Shown: piece by piece, positions 45,673-58,100 of the stretch
Position numbering within the stretch: the first letter of the stretch is position 1
How the letters are laid out: each line of letters starts with the position of its first letter
Origin: Paralvinella palmiformis
Lineage: Eukaryota; Annelida; Polychaeta; Terebellida; Alvinellidae
Direction of reading: 5' to 3'
Assembly: GCA_025642065.1 (NCBI GenBank)
Contig: JAODUP010000672.1
Span: forward strand, 62,001 to 126,000
Length of the DNA stretch: 64,000 bases
Program-made: the position numbers and the translations under genes
The notes under the pieces: generated by a model
What the model was told of the DNA's origin: nothing
Database searches by the model: none
The model's input: only the letters and a program-made list of their open reading frames with translations

Positions 45673-46176
45673 ATGATGATAAAATTGGGACTTCAGCCTA
45701 GAGGTGGTGTCTTGGCATCTTTGATTAGCAGAACTATTCCTCGTTACACTGGAAGTAATAAATTACCGATGGTGTGCAGAACAGCAACACAGTGTATCAC
45801 TAAAATCTGCTTCTGCACGAAGACTGATAAAAACATGGAGCTTTTGAGTTTGGAAGCAGACTCCTCGTCAGTCGTGAGTCTGGGAAAATATACGAGTCTC
45901 TTCCCAGCATTAAAAATGCATCCTCCCCCGCCCACTGGTAAGCTGAACTTGATAAAAAATGATGATGTGATTCAGGTGACACCAGATGAGATGTATGATA
46001 AATTGCGACATCTACCATCTGAGTATGTCCTTCAGACTTTTGCTGTCAATGTTACATCAATGGATAAGGTACATTTTGCTATTAGCTTGAAACGATTGAA
46101 TGCAGTTATTCATCGTTTATCTCCAGACAGTCGTGATCAGTATATAGAGGATTTATTGAAAGATGACCGATTCCAG
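45673..46176 (+). CDS. FASTK-family exon 1 (residues 1-168)
   Basis: Starts at the first ATG of two in tandem (45673, 45676) and ends ...DDRFQ before gtaagt. Holds the presumed presequence, then DEMYDKLRHLPSEYVLQTFA and LKRLNAVIHRLSPDSR, a helical-repeat style. Confidence 0.85.
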
Positions 46177-49100
46177 GTAAGTGTATCATAAGATTCATAC
46201 ATACCAGGGTTGGGTTTCTTCCTGGAAGAAAGGAATTTCCTCCCTTCCCATGGGAAGAAATGGGTTTTTACCAGGAAGAATACCTTTGTTCTGGGAATAA
46301 ATTGGGAAGAATCTCACAAGGGATATGTACAGTAACCTGACAATGTAAACTGATATGATATTCACCACCTCCACACCAGATCAATCATCATCACCTCCAC
46401 TCCACTCCATAAACAATTTAATGTCATGCCCCACCAACCATTGAGAAGATAGGTCTGATTTCCTGTGAATTAAATGATGATGCTATTATTTGAGCATTAT
46501 CTCTTCTCTAATGTATTAGTTAAACTTAGGAAGTGTCACTTTCAATGATTTAAATCAACCAACCCTATAGGGTCTTTTTAATATTTTATTATATGATATA
46601 TATATATATATATATATATAAGCAGATTTTAGTGGTGCTGGGGGCAATTCAATTTTGAAATTAATGGGCAATTTTAGTATGGATCATTGGATGGTACACA
46701 TTAGTTGTCAAATGATCTTTTTGATCTCAATAGTAGAGCTTAATGTTGAATTGTAATCATCATCCTCAATAATATTAATAAATCCAATAATTTTTTATAT
46801 AATATGTCCCCAAAGATTTGTTGCAAACCAAAAGATATGAGGACTATATCCTTTTATAATTTTAAAAAGTGCATATGTATATGAATAGCATAAAAGATAT
46901 ATTATTATTTGTCAAATTTGAAAATAGCAAATCTAAAATTGAATGACAATTAACATAAAAAATATAATAATATTGCAAATCTAAATTTGGATGATGATTT
47001 TGTACCAATTTTCAGTTTCTTCCATTTCTTCCCAAAATGGAAGGAAAGAAAGTGTTTCTTCTGCATAAATAAAAACACACATGGTGTTACCGAGGTTATT
47101 ACCATCCATGGAAGAAAGATACCAACCCTGATATGTACGTAGATTTATTTCAATTAAAAGTGCTAGAAGGTACATTGGTATTGAGGAAGTTAAACATTTT
47201 GTTGTACGTTATTCTCTCCGGTATTTTGGAGAATGACAATAACAAGATGATTGGTTGATAGTTATTTAGTAGACATTTTGGTCCTCGGCTTTCTGAATAG
47301 GGATAACTTTTGTACATTTCAAATAAGTCGGGATTTATAATGTATGTTATGGGGTCTACAATTTGGTCTAATGTCTTTTTCAGTAATTTAGTAAGTATAC
47401 CATCTGTGCCATAACTGGTTTTTGGTTTGAGTTATTTTGTAACATCGAGTATGTCAAACGCAATTACGGGATTTAGAATCAGGGATTTGACATTATGATT
47501 AGGCATATAGCTGTCGTAAAGATGATTAAAATTTGGAACATTATGACTGAGATTAAGGCCAATATTGATGAAAGGTTTGTTGAAGATATCCGCTGTTTCA
47601 GTTTTATTACTCGCAGTAGAATTCTCGATATTGAAAGATTGAGGAAAATTTGATTTGTTATTTCCTTTTCCAAATAGCCTACTTGAGCTCTTTACACAAT
47701 TGTTTTGAATTTTGTTTGGTTTCTTCAAGTGTAGCTTTGCATTTTTCTTTGTTGAAAATGTTAACATAGGTTTTATAATACGTGATATTTGTTTGGGTTG
47801 GCTTTATGAGTTTCTTAATTAATAGTTTAGATTTGTTAATACATATTACCAGCTGTAGATTACACAATACTGTAATATTAAATGTTACAGAGTCAGGTTT
47901 TGTTTCTGGTATGTATTCAGCATCAGATAACTATCAGTAATGAATCTATGTCAATGCTTTCTTTATGTACCCATCCTGACTAAACACCAAGTGCTTAACA
48001 TTATCTCAGTGATTCCCTAAAAGGATAGAAAAGATGCGACTTCTTCTGTCTTGTGTCAGATCATCCCCAAATTCATCCGGTCGATGCCATCTGCTGCGTC
48101 GATCTCCCAAGATCATCTCAACCATAGATTTGGGAGACTGAAAGTTAATTGATAAATGTATGTTTACAAAATACTCAATAATTAAAAAAAATTAGTAAAC
48201 AAATTCACTAAAAGTTTTAGTAAAACATAAGAAAAATTTTAAATATAAAAATGCATGATTTAAATCAAGCAACTCTGAACATATGGCAGAGAGGTAGTTG
48301 GAATATTCCACAAACATGGGTACCTTGGGTCAATTGAAATTCTAACACTATACCATCGGAGGGCTCTACATCACATGATATGGGGTCAGCTCCACAAGGA
48401 TAGGATATTAAGAGCCAAATAACTAATAACAAATAAACATGCAAGGTATTTTTAAAATTCCATGTCAGTTTTGTCTTCATCAATTCAAATGTCCCAGCTG
48501 CCAGTTAGCTAGTTTTCCCAACTATTCACTTAGTGCAGCACCATTTTCACCTTATCCGGTGAGATTGACTTGAAAACAACGTACAATGCTATGATTTAGA
48601 TCTAGTACGGAATATTTAAGCAGATATCTGCCTTTGTTCTCACCAGATTGACTCCACATGTATGGAGTTTTACTAAGAATATTCCTGCAGCCCTGTTTTT
48701 AAATTAAAGTGTATATAGGTCTACCGGAGATGGTGGACAACCATGTTTGTTTACAATTATTAACATCAATGACAAGGAAATACGTTTTCTATTAACTTAA
48801 ATAGTATTCCATCCAAAATCAATAGTCAATCGCAAACAAGTTGTGATAATAGGGAGTAACTGGCGGATTATTACAAGGTGTTTTCAGTGTTGTTGATCTA
48901 TCAGCCTGTCAAACTACATGTCACTTGGGGGGAGGGGGGGCTGTAAGAAGCAGTTTAGCAAGGGGTCATATAAAAATATCTATTCAAACATAATTTTCAT
49001 TTGTACTGGTATATTTTCCCTGCTGGTAAACATTGAGCAGTAAAGATGACAACCATTATCCCACACACATGTGGATGTTCACCAATGCCATTTATCATGA

Positions 49101-52100
49101 CTCGTCACAGTGAATGACTGCCAGTCTGAGTCACTTATCATATGATTACATGCCTTTCTAACTTAACTTTTCGATGTTTTAAAAATTTTCACTACAAAAT
49201 TGCTGAGTTTACTGGTACAATGTAATATGTGTCGGGTTGATATCATTTTGGAAAAGTGGTGTTTTATTTCTACATGTAAGTATCAGTGTCTGGATAGATC
49301 TGGGAGGTAGAGTAGAGCACCAGTGATTGACCTCCCCAGAAGTCAGGACAGCACCCCCAACCAATGTGTTAGTGTGTGGGATTGTGTTTTGGTTAAAACA
49401 AGACTTTTCATTTGTGTATTTGGAATTGTCGATTGTTTTAACTTCTATATTTTATTTGATCCATTGTGTGTATTTTTTTTGTCTTTGATAAGTGTATTTT
49501 AAATTTAATAACAATGTACTTCTGGTTTTTAGGTACTGGTGGCAGTGATCACTAGAAAGGGACGTTACTACAGTGCTGATGTTCAATATAATATTCTTCG
49601 TTCTCTACAAGAATTCGGATTTCCCGCTAGTCACCCGAGCATGAAGGTATTCCTGGCACTAACCCGATACAACATCAACAAGCTTTTCCTAGATCAACTG
49701 GTCCATGTTTACGAATTGATAAATCTACTCGAGGACTGTGAGGAGAAGGTATTCCTACAACATGCTGTGGAACAGTTGGTTTCATTACGTAAAGATGAGA
49801 TAAATTTGTTAGATGACCATGAAGCAGCAATGTTACTGGATTTTTTCCCAGATTTGTTAGGAAAAGATCAGAAAATGTACTTGCTGAATAAGATTAAAAA
49901 AGAATATTTCGTCGGTAAACTTGACCATCATTACAGTCATCTGCTACTGCGCTTGTTTGCTAAGAGTCTACAGACTGAGCACTCATTTGTGGATCGGGTC
50001 ATGTTGAATCGGGTCATGTCAGCATGTCACAAGATGAGAGACAAATACAGCATCGGGGAGCTAACTGATATTGTGCATCGACTTCAGCAGCTACGAGTGT
50101 ATCGTCAGCAGATGTTTGATGATATTGGTGACACGGTTTGCAATCGGTCAAAGCAGTTGACCGATGGCTGCACTGCTGATGAGATCGGATTATTACAGAT
50201 GATGTGTCACTACTCTCATTTTCATCTCCATCTTTGTCAGAACATCGAGGTCAGCATTGAACCAAGTGAACTGCATTTGGCGGAACTGTCACAGTTTCTG
50301 TTTTGTTGTTGGACGTACAATTACGAGTTCTTGAAGGAGGAGACAATGATGAGATGTGTGACTGCATTATGTCAACAACTTGTAGAACATCATCAGCCAG
50401 TGTCAGTTGGTATGTAAATCATAGCTGTCCAGTGTAGGGGGAAGGGGGGGGGTCCATGGCTTGATGCTGTTAATAGCAGGGTTGGGTTTATGACAGTCGT
50501 AAACCTGTTTATGACATGACAGTGTTGTAAACTTGTCATAAATACCTTTATGATGTCATAAACGTTTATTCACTATATTTTGTCATTTTAATTTTTTTTA
50601 ACTTTCCTTTTGATCTATTTTGCTTAGAACCAGTTGTGGATTATCATTATATCAAAATTATTCCATGGTTTTTGGCATTGTGTCATAAACCCTGGTTAAT
50701 AGTGTGCTGGACTGGAGACTTCTGGGTTCTGGGATTGAATCTTAGTATTTCCTATCCCATCTAAGGGATATTTCATATTTTATTCAGAGTTTGGCTTCCC
50801 TATGGTTGTATTCTATTCAGTCGTAAGTCTTAGTTGTGATCGGCAATGATGGTAAAGCAATGATATTAAATAAAGCAATCACTATCACATGTTCACTGAA
50901 TATATCATATATTTTAAATTCTAAATTGGTTTAGAATTAGTCTCTGTGGTGAAGCAGTAAATAACAGAACATATGCGTCTCCCTCAGCCATTATTGTTAT
51001 TCATTTAACTGCATGTTATATATGTTACAGATATATTTATTGACTGGGTTGTGCTTTATTATATGGAGAAAATGCATTGATGCTGTTTAAAAATATAAAT
51101 GCCATCTTAATTTTTTGTGATGAACATAATTCAACAAAAAATGTTACTGAAAATCTGGTTAGCTAAAAATATAAATAATCAACAGATAATATCCGTGACA
51201 CATGCACAGTCCACATCTACTGTCGTTTGTGGGTCAGTGAATCCGTGTAGTAGCATGGAACAAGAAGTGTAATTCACTAATTGTTTGTAAATTTACGTGT
51301 GGGGAGATTCACAGAACTAAATCGATCCACAAGTTCCTGTAGCAGTTTCATTTTTATTAAATATAATGTAGAATTATTTTATTATTTGTATGGGGAAAGT
51401 TGACTGTTTATTTGTGCCTGAAAAATTACATGTTATTTAAAATAAATCATCAAGTTGAGAACTGTAATAGACATGTTTATTAATATATGAAACATATTGT
51501 AAGCTCCGTGATGTCACGATTGGTAAAAGGAAAGTAAGAATAATATTTCCAAACCTCTACATTAAATATTTAAAAAATCTTTTAAAATAATGCTAAAAAA
51601 AATACACGTCAATATGAATAACTAAAGCTTAGCTGTATCACTCATCTGTCCGCTCAATCATTGGGTTATATCCTGATAAATATTGTGTTAATTCCTTTGA
51701 AAAGGCACAATTGTTCAGCTCAAATACTACTCTCAGTCTCTGCGTAATATGAAATAGTATTGCTGAAAGATTTCCATTATTTTCCGTTAGTGAAAATATG
51801 CCATCCCGTATTAACAGTGGGCGTCATAGCTGTTTCTAACCGAGACCGCAGTTGGTAACTGATGCAACGTATTTCTCCTGGATCGATCTACTGGTACCGG
51901 TAGTGCATTCTCTCATTCATACCTCCTCGTTGTATTGTCTGTGGGAAGTATTGTCCAGTAACAAATTTTTTATTCAGTTTAATTAGTTCATTTTCTAGGT
52001 AGTATGTCATCTATGACACATTTCTGTTAATATCAGTACAATGACTAAATAAAAGAACTCTCGCAAAACTGGATATTGTTATTTTATTAATATACATATA

Positions 52101-55100
52101 TAGATAATAATTGTCATCTGGGAATTTTCACTCTTTATATTGACTCCTTGTGATTATATAGAGTGTGTATAGTTACAGCCACTCACTATATCTAGGAACC
52201 AAGATGGAAGTAACTGTTTATGGTTTTATATGGTATGCACATTTTAAGATCAGAAATGTCATATAGTTATAAATAAATAATGAAATGTATGTTATTTGTA
52301 TGAAGGTATACAGCTGCTTGACAAATTAGTAATAAATAACGTTCCAATTGTTTTTTTCTTCAGACCTATACCTAGAACTGTGTCTAATGCTCGTTACCTT
52401 TGACCTCCATCTGCTTGAAAGCCTTTCTGACTTAAAGGTGGTGACATCTAGTGAATGCAGTAGGAAGCTAGGCATTGAGAAAGAAGAAACCAGCTCTGAA
52501 GTAAATGAACTCAAAGTGATAATGCCTTTGAAAGAACAAGATACAGGAACGTTTACAGCTAGTTATGCATGTGAGTAATTGATCAATATTTAATGAGATG
52601 TTTATTTTAGGGTAGAAATTAACACCGAGCATAAAAAATGGTAAACTATTTGCTTGCTATTAGACATTAATTAGGTAAGTAAGTCCTCAATTAATTAATT
52701 AACTAATTTAATTAAATCAGTCATTTAATTTGGGAAACAAATTCTGCAGATTTAATAGAGCTACTCTGACATTTTCTGATTAGTGTATGATAGTCATTAG
52801 TGTATGATAGTCATTAGTGTATGATAGTCATTAGTGTATGATAGTCATTAGTGTATGATAGTCATTAGTGTTAACAGAACATATCACAAAATACCATAAA
52901 GTAAAATAAAATATGATATCTTTATTTCATTGTGTCTTGTTAGCAGAAAATTTTGTTTTCTTTTTGTTTATCATATGTTTTGGAGAGTTAATTGTTTGTA
53001 TCTCACACCTCAATATTGACCCATCCTGTCTTATGTCATCACCAACTTCTTCTGAAGTCAACTGTATTTAGCTGCTAAATATTTAGCCACATCTACAGTA
53101 ACCCGTCACCTCAGCCCGAACGTCTCACTACCCCGGGGAGTATCTCCTGAGCCCCATGTCCCATGTTAAGCAAAGATCGATCCAAGGCAAATCAAAGCTC
53201 AGTGATGTTGGTTTGGTGTTATGCTATCTAGTTATTATTTGGTGAATGTATATAGGATCATTTTAAATGGAAGATTTATTAACATCCCGGTCATCATCAC
53301 TGTTGTGGATAGCGGCTCTTACTTCACTAACAGTAAACATCCGGTCAGTAATTTGTAGCAAGTTTTGTTAATGAAAGATTTCTTTATCATTTCAACTTGA
53401 ACTGGCGTAACAGAATAACATGTATTATACCTCTGGGAGATTATAATGTATAACACTCACTCACTCACTCACTCACTCACTCACTCACTCACTCACTCAC
53501 TCACTCACTCACTCACTCACTCACTCACTCACTCACTCACTCACTCACTCACTCACTCACTCACTCACTCACTCACTCACTCACTCACTCACTCACTCAC
53601 TCACTCACTCACTCACTCACTCACTCACTCACTCACTCACTCACTCACTCACTCACTCACTCACTCACTCACTCACTCACTCACTCACTCACTCACTCAC
53701 TCACTCACTCACTCACTCACTCACTCACTCACTCACTCACTCACTCACTCACTCACTCACTCACTCACTCACTCACTCACTCACTCACTCACTAGCCATC
53801 ATTATCAACACATGTCCAACAGTGAGATTTATCAATTATTGTATTTACTAAACTGACCACTAATTTGTTAGTCTGTTCACTAGTAATGATTTCATGTAGA
53901 TTAATAAGGGGTGCCCCTATGGCCTAACTGGTACTGTGGTTGGCTACAGGTCTTTAGCACCTGAGTTAAAATCTGGGTTCGGCTCTGTGAGAAGGCTGTT
54001 TCATCCTCCACCTCACCTTGTTACCTTTGGAGGTAGGTCCACTCCCCCCTTTAGCCTACTATGTGCACAAAAGAGGCTGGAAAACAGCAACATTTTCTAA
54101 TTTGTAGATTAGTAAAGTCATTGATCAACTAGTAAAATGTGTGTGTGTGTGTGCAGTGTGTGTGTGCAGTGTGTGTGTGCAGTGTGTGTGTGTGTGCAGT
54201 GTGTGTGTGCAGTGTGTGTGTGTGCAGTGCCTTCTGCAAAATGACCAGGTTCATTAATAATAATAATTATAATAATAAGCACCTCAAAAAATATCTTGTT
54301 TCCCATTGCCAATTGACCCACTTTTGAGAGCCAACCCAACTTATTTTTTTATTTCCCATTCACGATATTTCCAAGACTTCTGTCTTGATATTAGGTTTTA
54401 TGATGCTATCTTGTCATAAACCGTGATAAACCTGTTTAAAGGGACAGTCCACCCTCAGAAAATATTTTTTAAATATGTAATGCTTAGAACAGTTACCAAA
54501 TATTGCACAATAATAATCACAAAATATATCTGATACCATAGATCATGGGAAATAATCCAAATTACTTGAGGGCCGCCATTACGGCTGCACCAGAAGCCAG
54601 ATTCGAAGGCAGGAAGGAGAAAACTGAAATGCTCTGACGTCACATCAGCGATTTCTGTACTGACACAGATTATAGTTTCTCTTGAGCTTTAATATCTGAG
54701 CCATTTTGAATCATCTTCCTCTTGTCAGGTTCCTTCTGGCTCAAACTGATATGGTTGTATGTCACTCATGGCGTAATTTTAACAAAATAATGCCGTTGAG
54801 TTCTGGAATAATTCTTTGCTCACACTTGTTTACATGCTTTTATAAAGGCTCTACAGCCTTCAGGTCAACTGGATATGCTCAAGTGACATCAGCATTCAGG
54901 AGTTTCCGGTCTCTATCTAGCTTAAAAATGGTGGCGCCCACAGGCCATTAAAAGTCGATTAATCAGCACTTTCAACTGGATTATTTAATATGTGGGTGAT
55001 ATTTGTGAGTTTAGCTGTATTAGTCCTGAAACTTTGAAATGAACATGGACTATCCCTTTAAGACATGAAGTCATAAACCCTGGATTTTCATGGTTTTTGA

Positions 55101-58100
55101 CATTATGTCATAAACTTGCCAACCCTGGATCTTTCCCTTTGCAGGGTGGTTGGCCTATTGAGCAAAAAGTGCCCCTAAAACAGCAAGATTTGGGGTTTGC
55201 ATTTTCTCATCCATTAAATTAAAAAGATAATCAATATAAAGTATATCACGCATCAATATAAATTAAAAAGATAATCAATATAAAGTATATCACACATCAA
55301 TATAAATTAAAAAGATAATCAATATAAAGTATATCACACATCAATATAAATTAAAAAGATAATCAATATAAAGTATATCACACATCAATACAATATTATA
55401 AATTAAAAAGACAATCAATATAAAGTATATCACACATCAATACAATATTATAAATTAAAAAGATAATCAATATAAAGTATATCACACATCACTATATCTT
55501 TAATGAAATTAACAAATTGTACAAATCCCACATCTGTAGGCTATGATATGATGGGGGGAGGTGGAATGATGGTACCATGATATAATATTGCTCAGGTTCT
55601 GTGTTGATATTATTTCCGTCCTATGTCATCATATTTCTATATACTAATTGTTCTATATTACCATTATTTCATCCAATTATATTATATTACTTCAGTGTAT
55701 TGGCCACTCAGTAGACGAGAGGTTATCGATGTCATCAGACAAAAATGGACGCCACTCCCTCATAGCCTGGAAACAATATATGACAAAACTGGGTAAGTGC
55801 CGATCGGAAGACAGTAATAGTGTGATTATTATTGGCTATGCTTTTTTGGTTGGATATTTTGACAAAATTCGATGGCGATGGTGTAGTGGTGAGAGGATAG
55901 TGATACAAATCTCTGGATTGTAGGTTTGAATCTGACTCGGACATGTGTTTGTGGGATGTTTCTCTGCAGTTTCTCATCTGACATATTTTTCATGTTTAAC
56001 CTGGTGCCAAGGTTAACAAAACTCACTCCTCTTTCTTTCCATTACACCAATGACAAAGAACAATTGCTGTTGTTGTTGCTGCTGTTGTTGTTGTTGGTGG
56101 TGGTGGTGGTGGTGGTGGTGTTGTTGCTGCTGTTGTTGGTGGTGGTGTTGGTGTTGTTGGTGGTGGTGGTGTTGTTGTTGTTGGTGGTGGTGGTGTTGTT
56201 GCTGCTGTTGTTGTTGTTGGTGGTGTTGTTGTGGTGATGGGAGTGAGTAGAGTTGACAGATTGACACGATGATGTAATTTATTCCCTTGCCACCTTTTAT
56301 TAAAGCCTAATTATGACATATGTAAGAAACAAAGATGTGAGTATTAAGGACAATTGAGTATTAAGGTTTCTTTTTGTTTATTTGTTGAGACATCTTAATT
56401 AGTTCTTGTTATCAATAACTGTAGGGAAGCCAACTTCCGTACCAAGATGTTCGTAGAAGAATTTAGCTTATATCTGATGTCAGCCACCTCACAATATGAT
56501 GTAGACAGGAACTGCGATATAGGAGACGGTCTTATTGTAGGTGAGTGACTGTAAATAATTGGCTTGACATAGAAATGTAGAAATATTATGTCATTGTTTA
56601 AAGTGCCAGACTGCACTTTAAATCTTTTCATTAGAGCGTAACACCAATTGTAGTGTTGATTATCAGAATCGTTAAAAGGTTATGCACGAAAAATATTTTT
56701 GTTCGTTCTGCCTCGGCGCTTTGATAATTCCGTCATCGCAACGGCTGAATAATGGATGTAGTATGTTTGCCGTGGAAACTCTTATTTTATCTCACTATCA
56801 ACTAACTTCGGGTGTTAAGAGTTTGTGAGACTGTTGCTAGTGAAGTGGCAGAGGAATTATGCCACAAAACCTTCAGTATGTCATAAAATGGATAATTGAA
56901 TTTTTTATCCACCTCACCAACTTATTCTGGATTGTATGATTAAAGGGAGGTTCCTGAGATATATTTATTAGAAGTAATAAAATGTTGCCAGTTTACTGTT
57001 GATTTGTGTATTTGAGAGTGTCTTGTCTGAGCAGGGATGAGAGTATTCAGGTTTTTATCGGATTTCTATTTTTTCCAGAGCTGAAAATTAAGTTTTGGGG
57101 AAATGGGGAGTTGATGATACTGGTGGTTTGAAAAAATTATCTTGCATTTATGTGATTGAAATGAAAATATACTCATGAGCAGTATATTTCCGGAATTGGA
57201 ATTTCTTATTTAAAAAAAATGGAATTGGAATTGAGTAGGTATTCCAAGTAGATACTCAGAGTAGGTATTTGGAGTACTTAATCATGGTAAAAAGTAGTAG
57301 GTAAAAAAAGAGTAGGTAAAAATTGAATTGATAAATTTGATGTGGAAACCCCATCCCATGTCTGCTGATGAGTTTACTCCAACTTTTAGATGCCTTTTTA
57401 TGCTAACAAATTCTTGTAACAACATATAGTGAAGTTTGTTTTGATTGATGAAAGTTTAATTGAATGATTTTAAGTCGCTCCGTGAGAGATTGGCTGTGTG
57501 ATGTCTTTGATAGTCTGAGTGTTGGCTGTGTGATGTCTTTGACACTCTGAGTGTTGGCTGTGTGATGTCTTTGATAGTCTGAGTGTTGGCTGTGTGATGT
57601 CTTTGATAGTCTGAGTGTTGGCTGTGTGATGTCTTTGATAGTCTGAGTGTTGGCTGTGTGATGTCTTTGATAGTCTGAGTGTTGGCTGTGTGATGTCTTT
57701 GACACTCTGAGTGTTGGCTGTGTGATGTCTTTGACACTCTGAGTGTTGGCTGTGTAATGTCTTTGACACTCTGAGTGTTGGCTGTGTGATGTCTTTGACA
57801 CTCTGAGTGTTGGCTGTGTGATGTCTTTGACACTCTGAGTGTTGGCTGTGTGATGTCTTTGACACTCTGAGTGTTGGCTGTGTAATGTCTTTGACACTCT
57901 GAGTGTTGGCTGTGTAATGTCTTTGACACTCTGAGTGTTGGCTGTGTAATGTCTCGGAACTCGTGATTGTTGGCTGTGTGATATCTTTGACACTCTGAGT
58001 ATTGGCTGTGTGATGTATTTGACACTCACGAGTGTCAGCTGTGTGATATCTTTGACAGTCTGAGTGTTGACTGTGTGATGTATTTGACACTCACGAGTGT

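Noticed and set aside
53446..53856. 136-codon open frame made of (LTHS)n
   Set aside because: It is only the (CACT)n array read in frame, lying inside an intron of the FASTK-family gene.
55696..55923. Open frame starting CIGHSVDERLS over FASTK-family exon 4
   Set aside because: The phase inherited from exon 3 requires the other frame (LYWPLSRREV...), which also joins correctly to exon 5.
56013..56267. Antisense Gln/His-rich frame and sense Leu/Val-rich frame
   Set aside because: Translations of a mixed TTG/TGG trinucleotide tract in intron 4.
57403..58090. Three overlapping antisense frames of 189-208 codons
   Set aside because: Produced by a 32-bp tandem repeat without antisense stops; the same peptide appears in all frames, so there is no coding selection.
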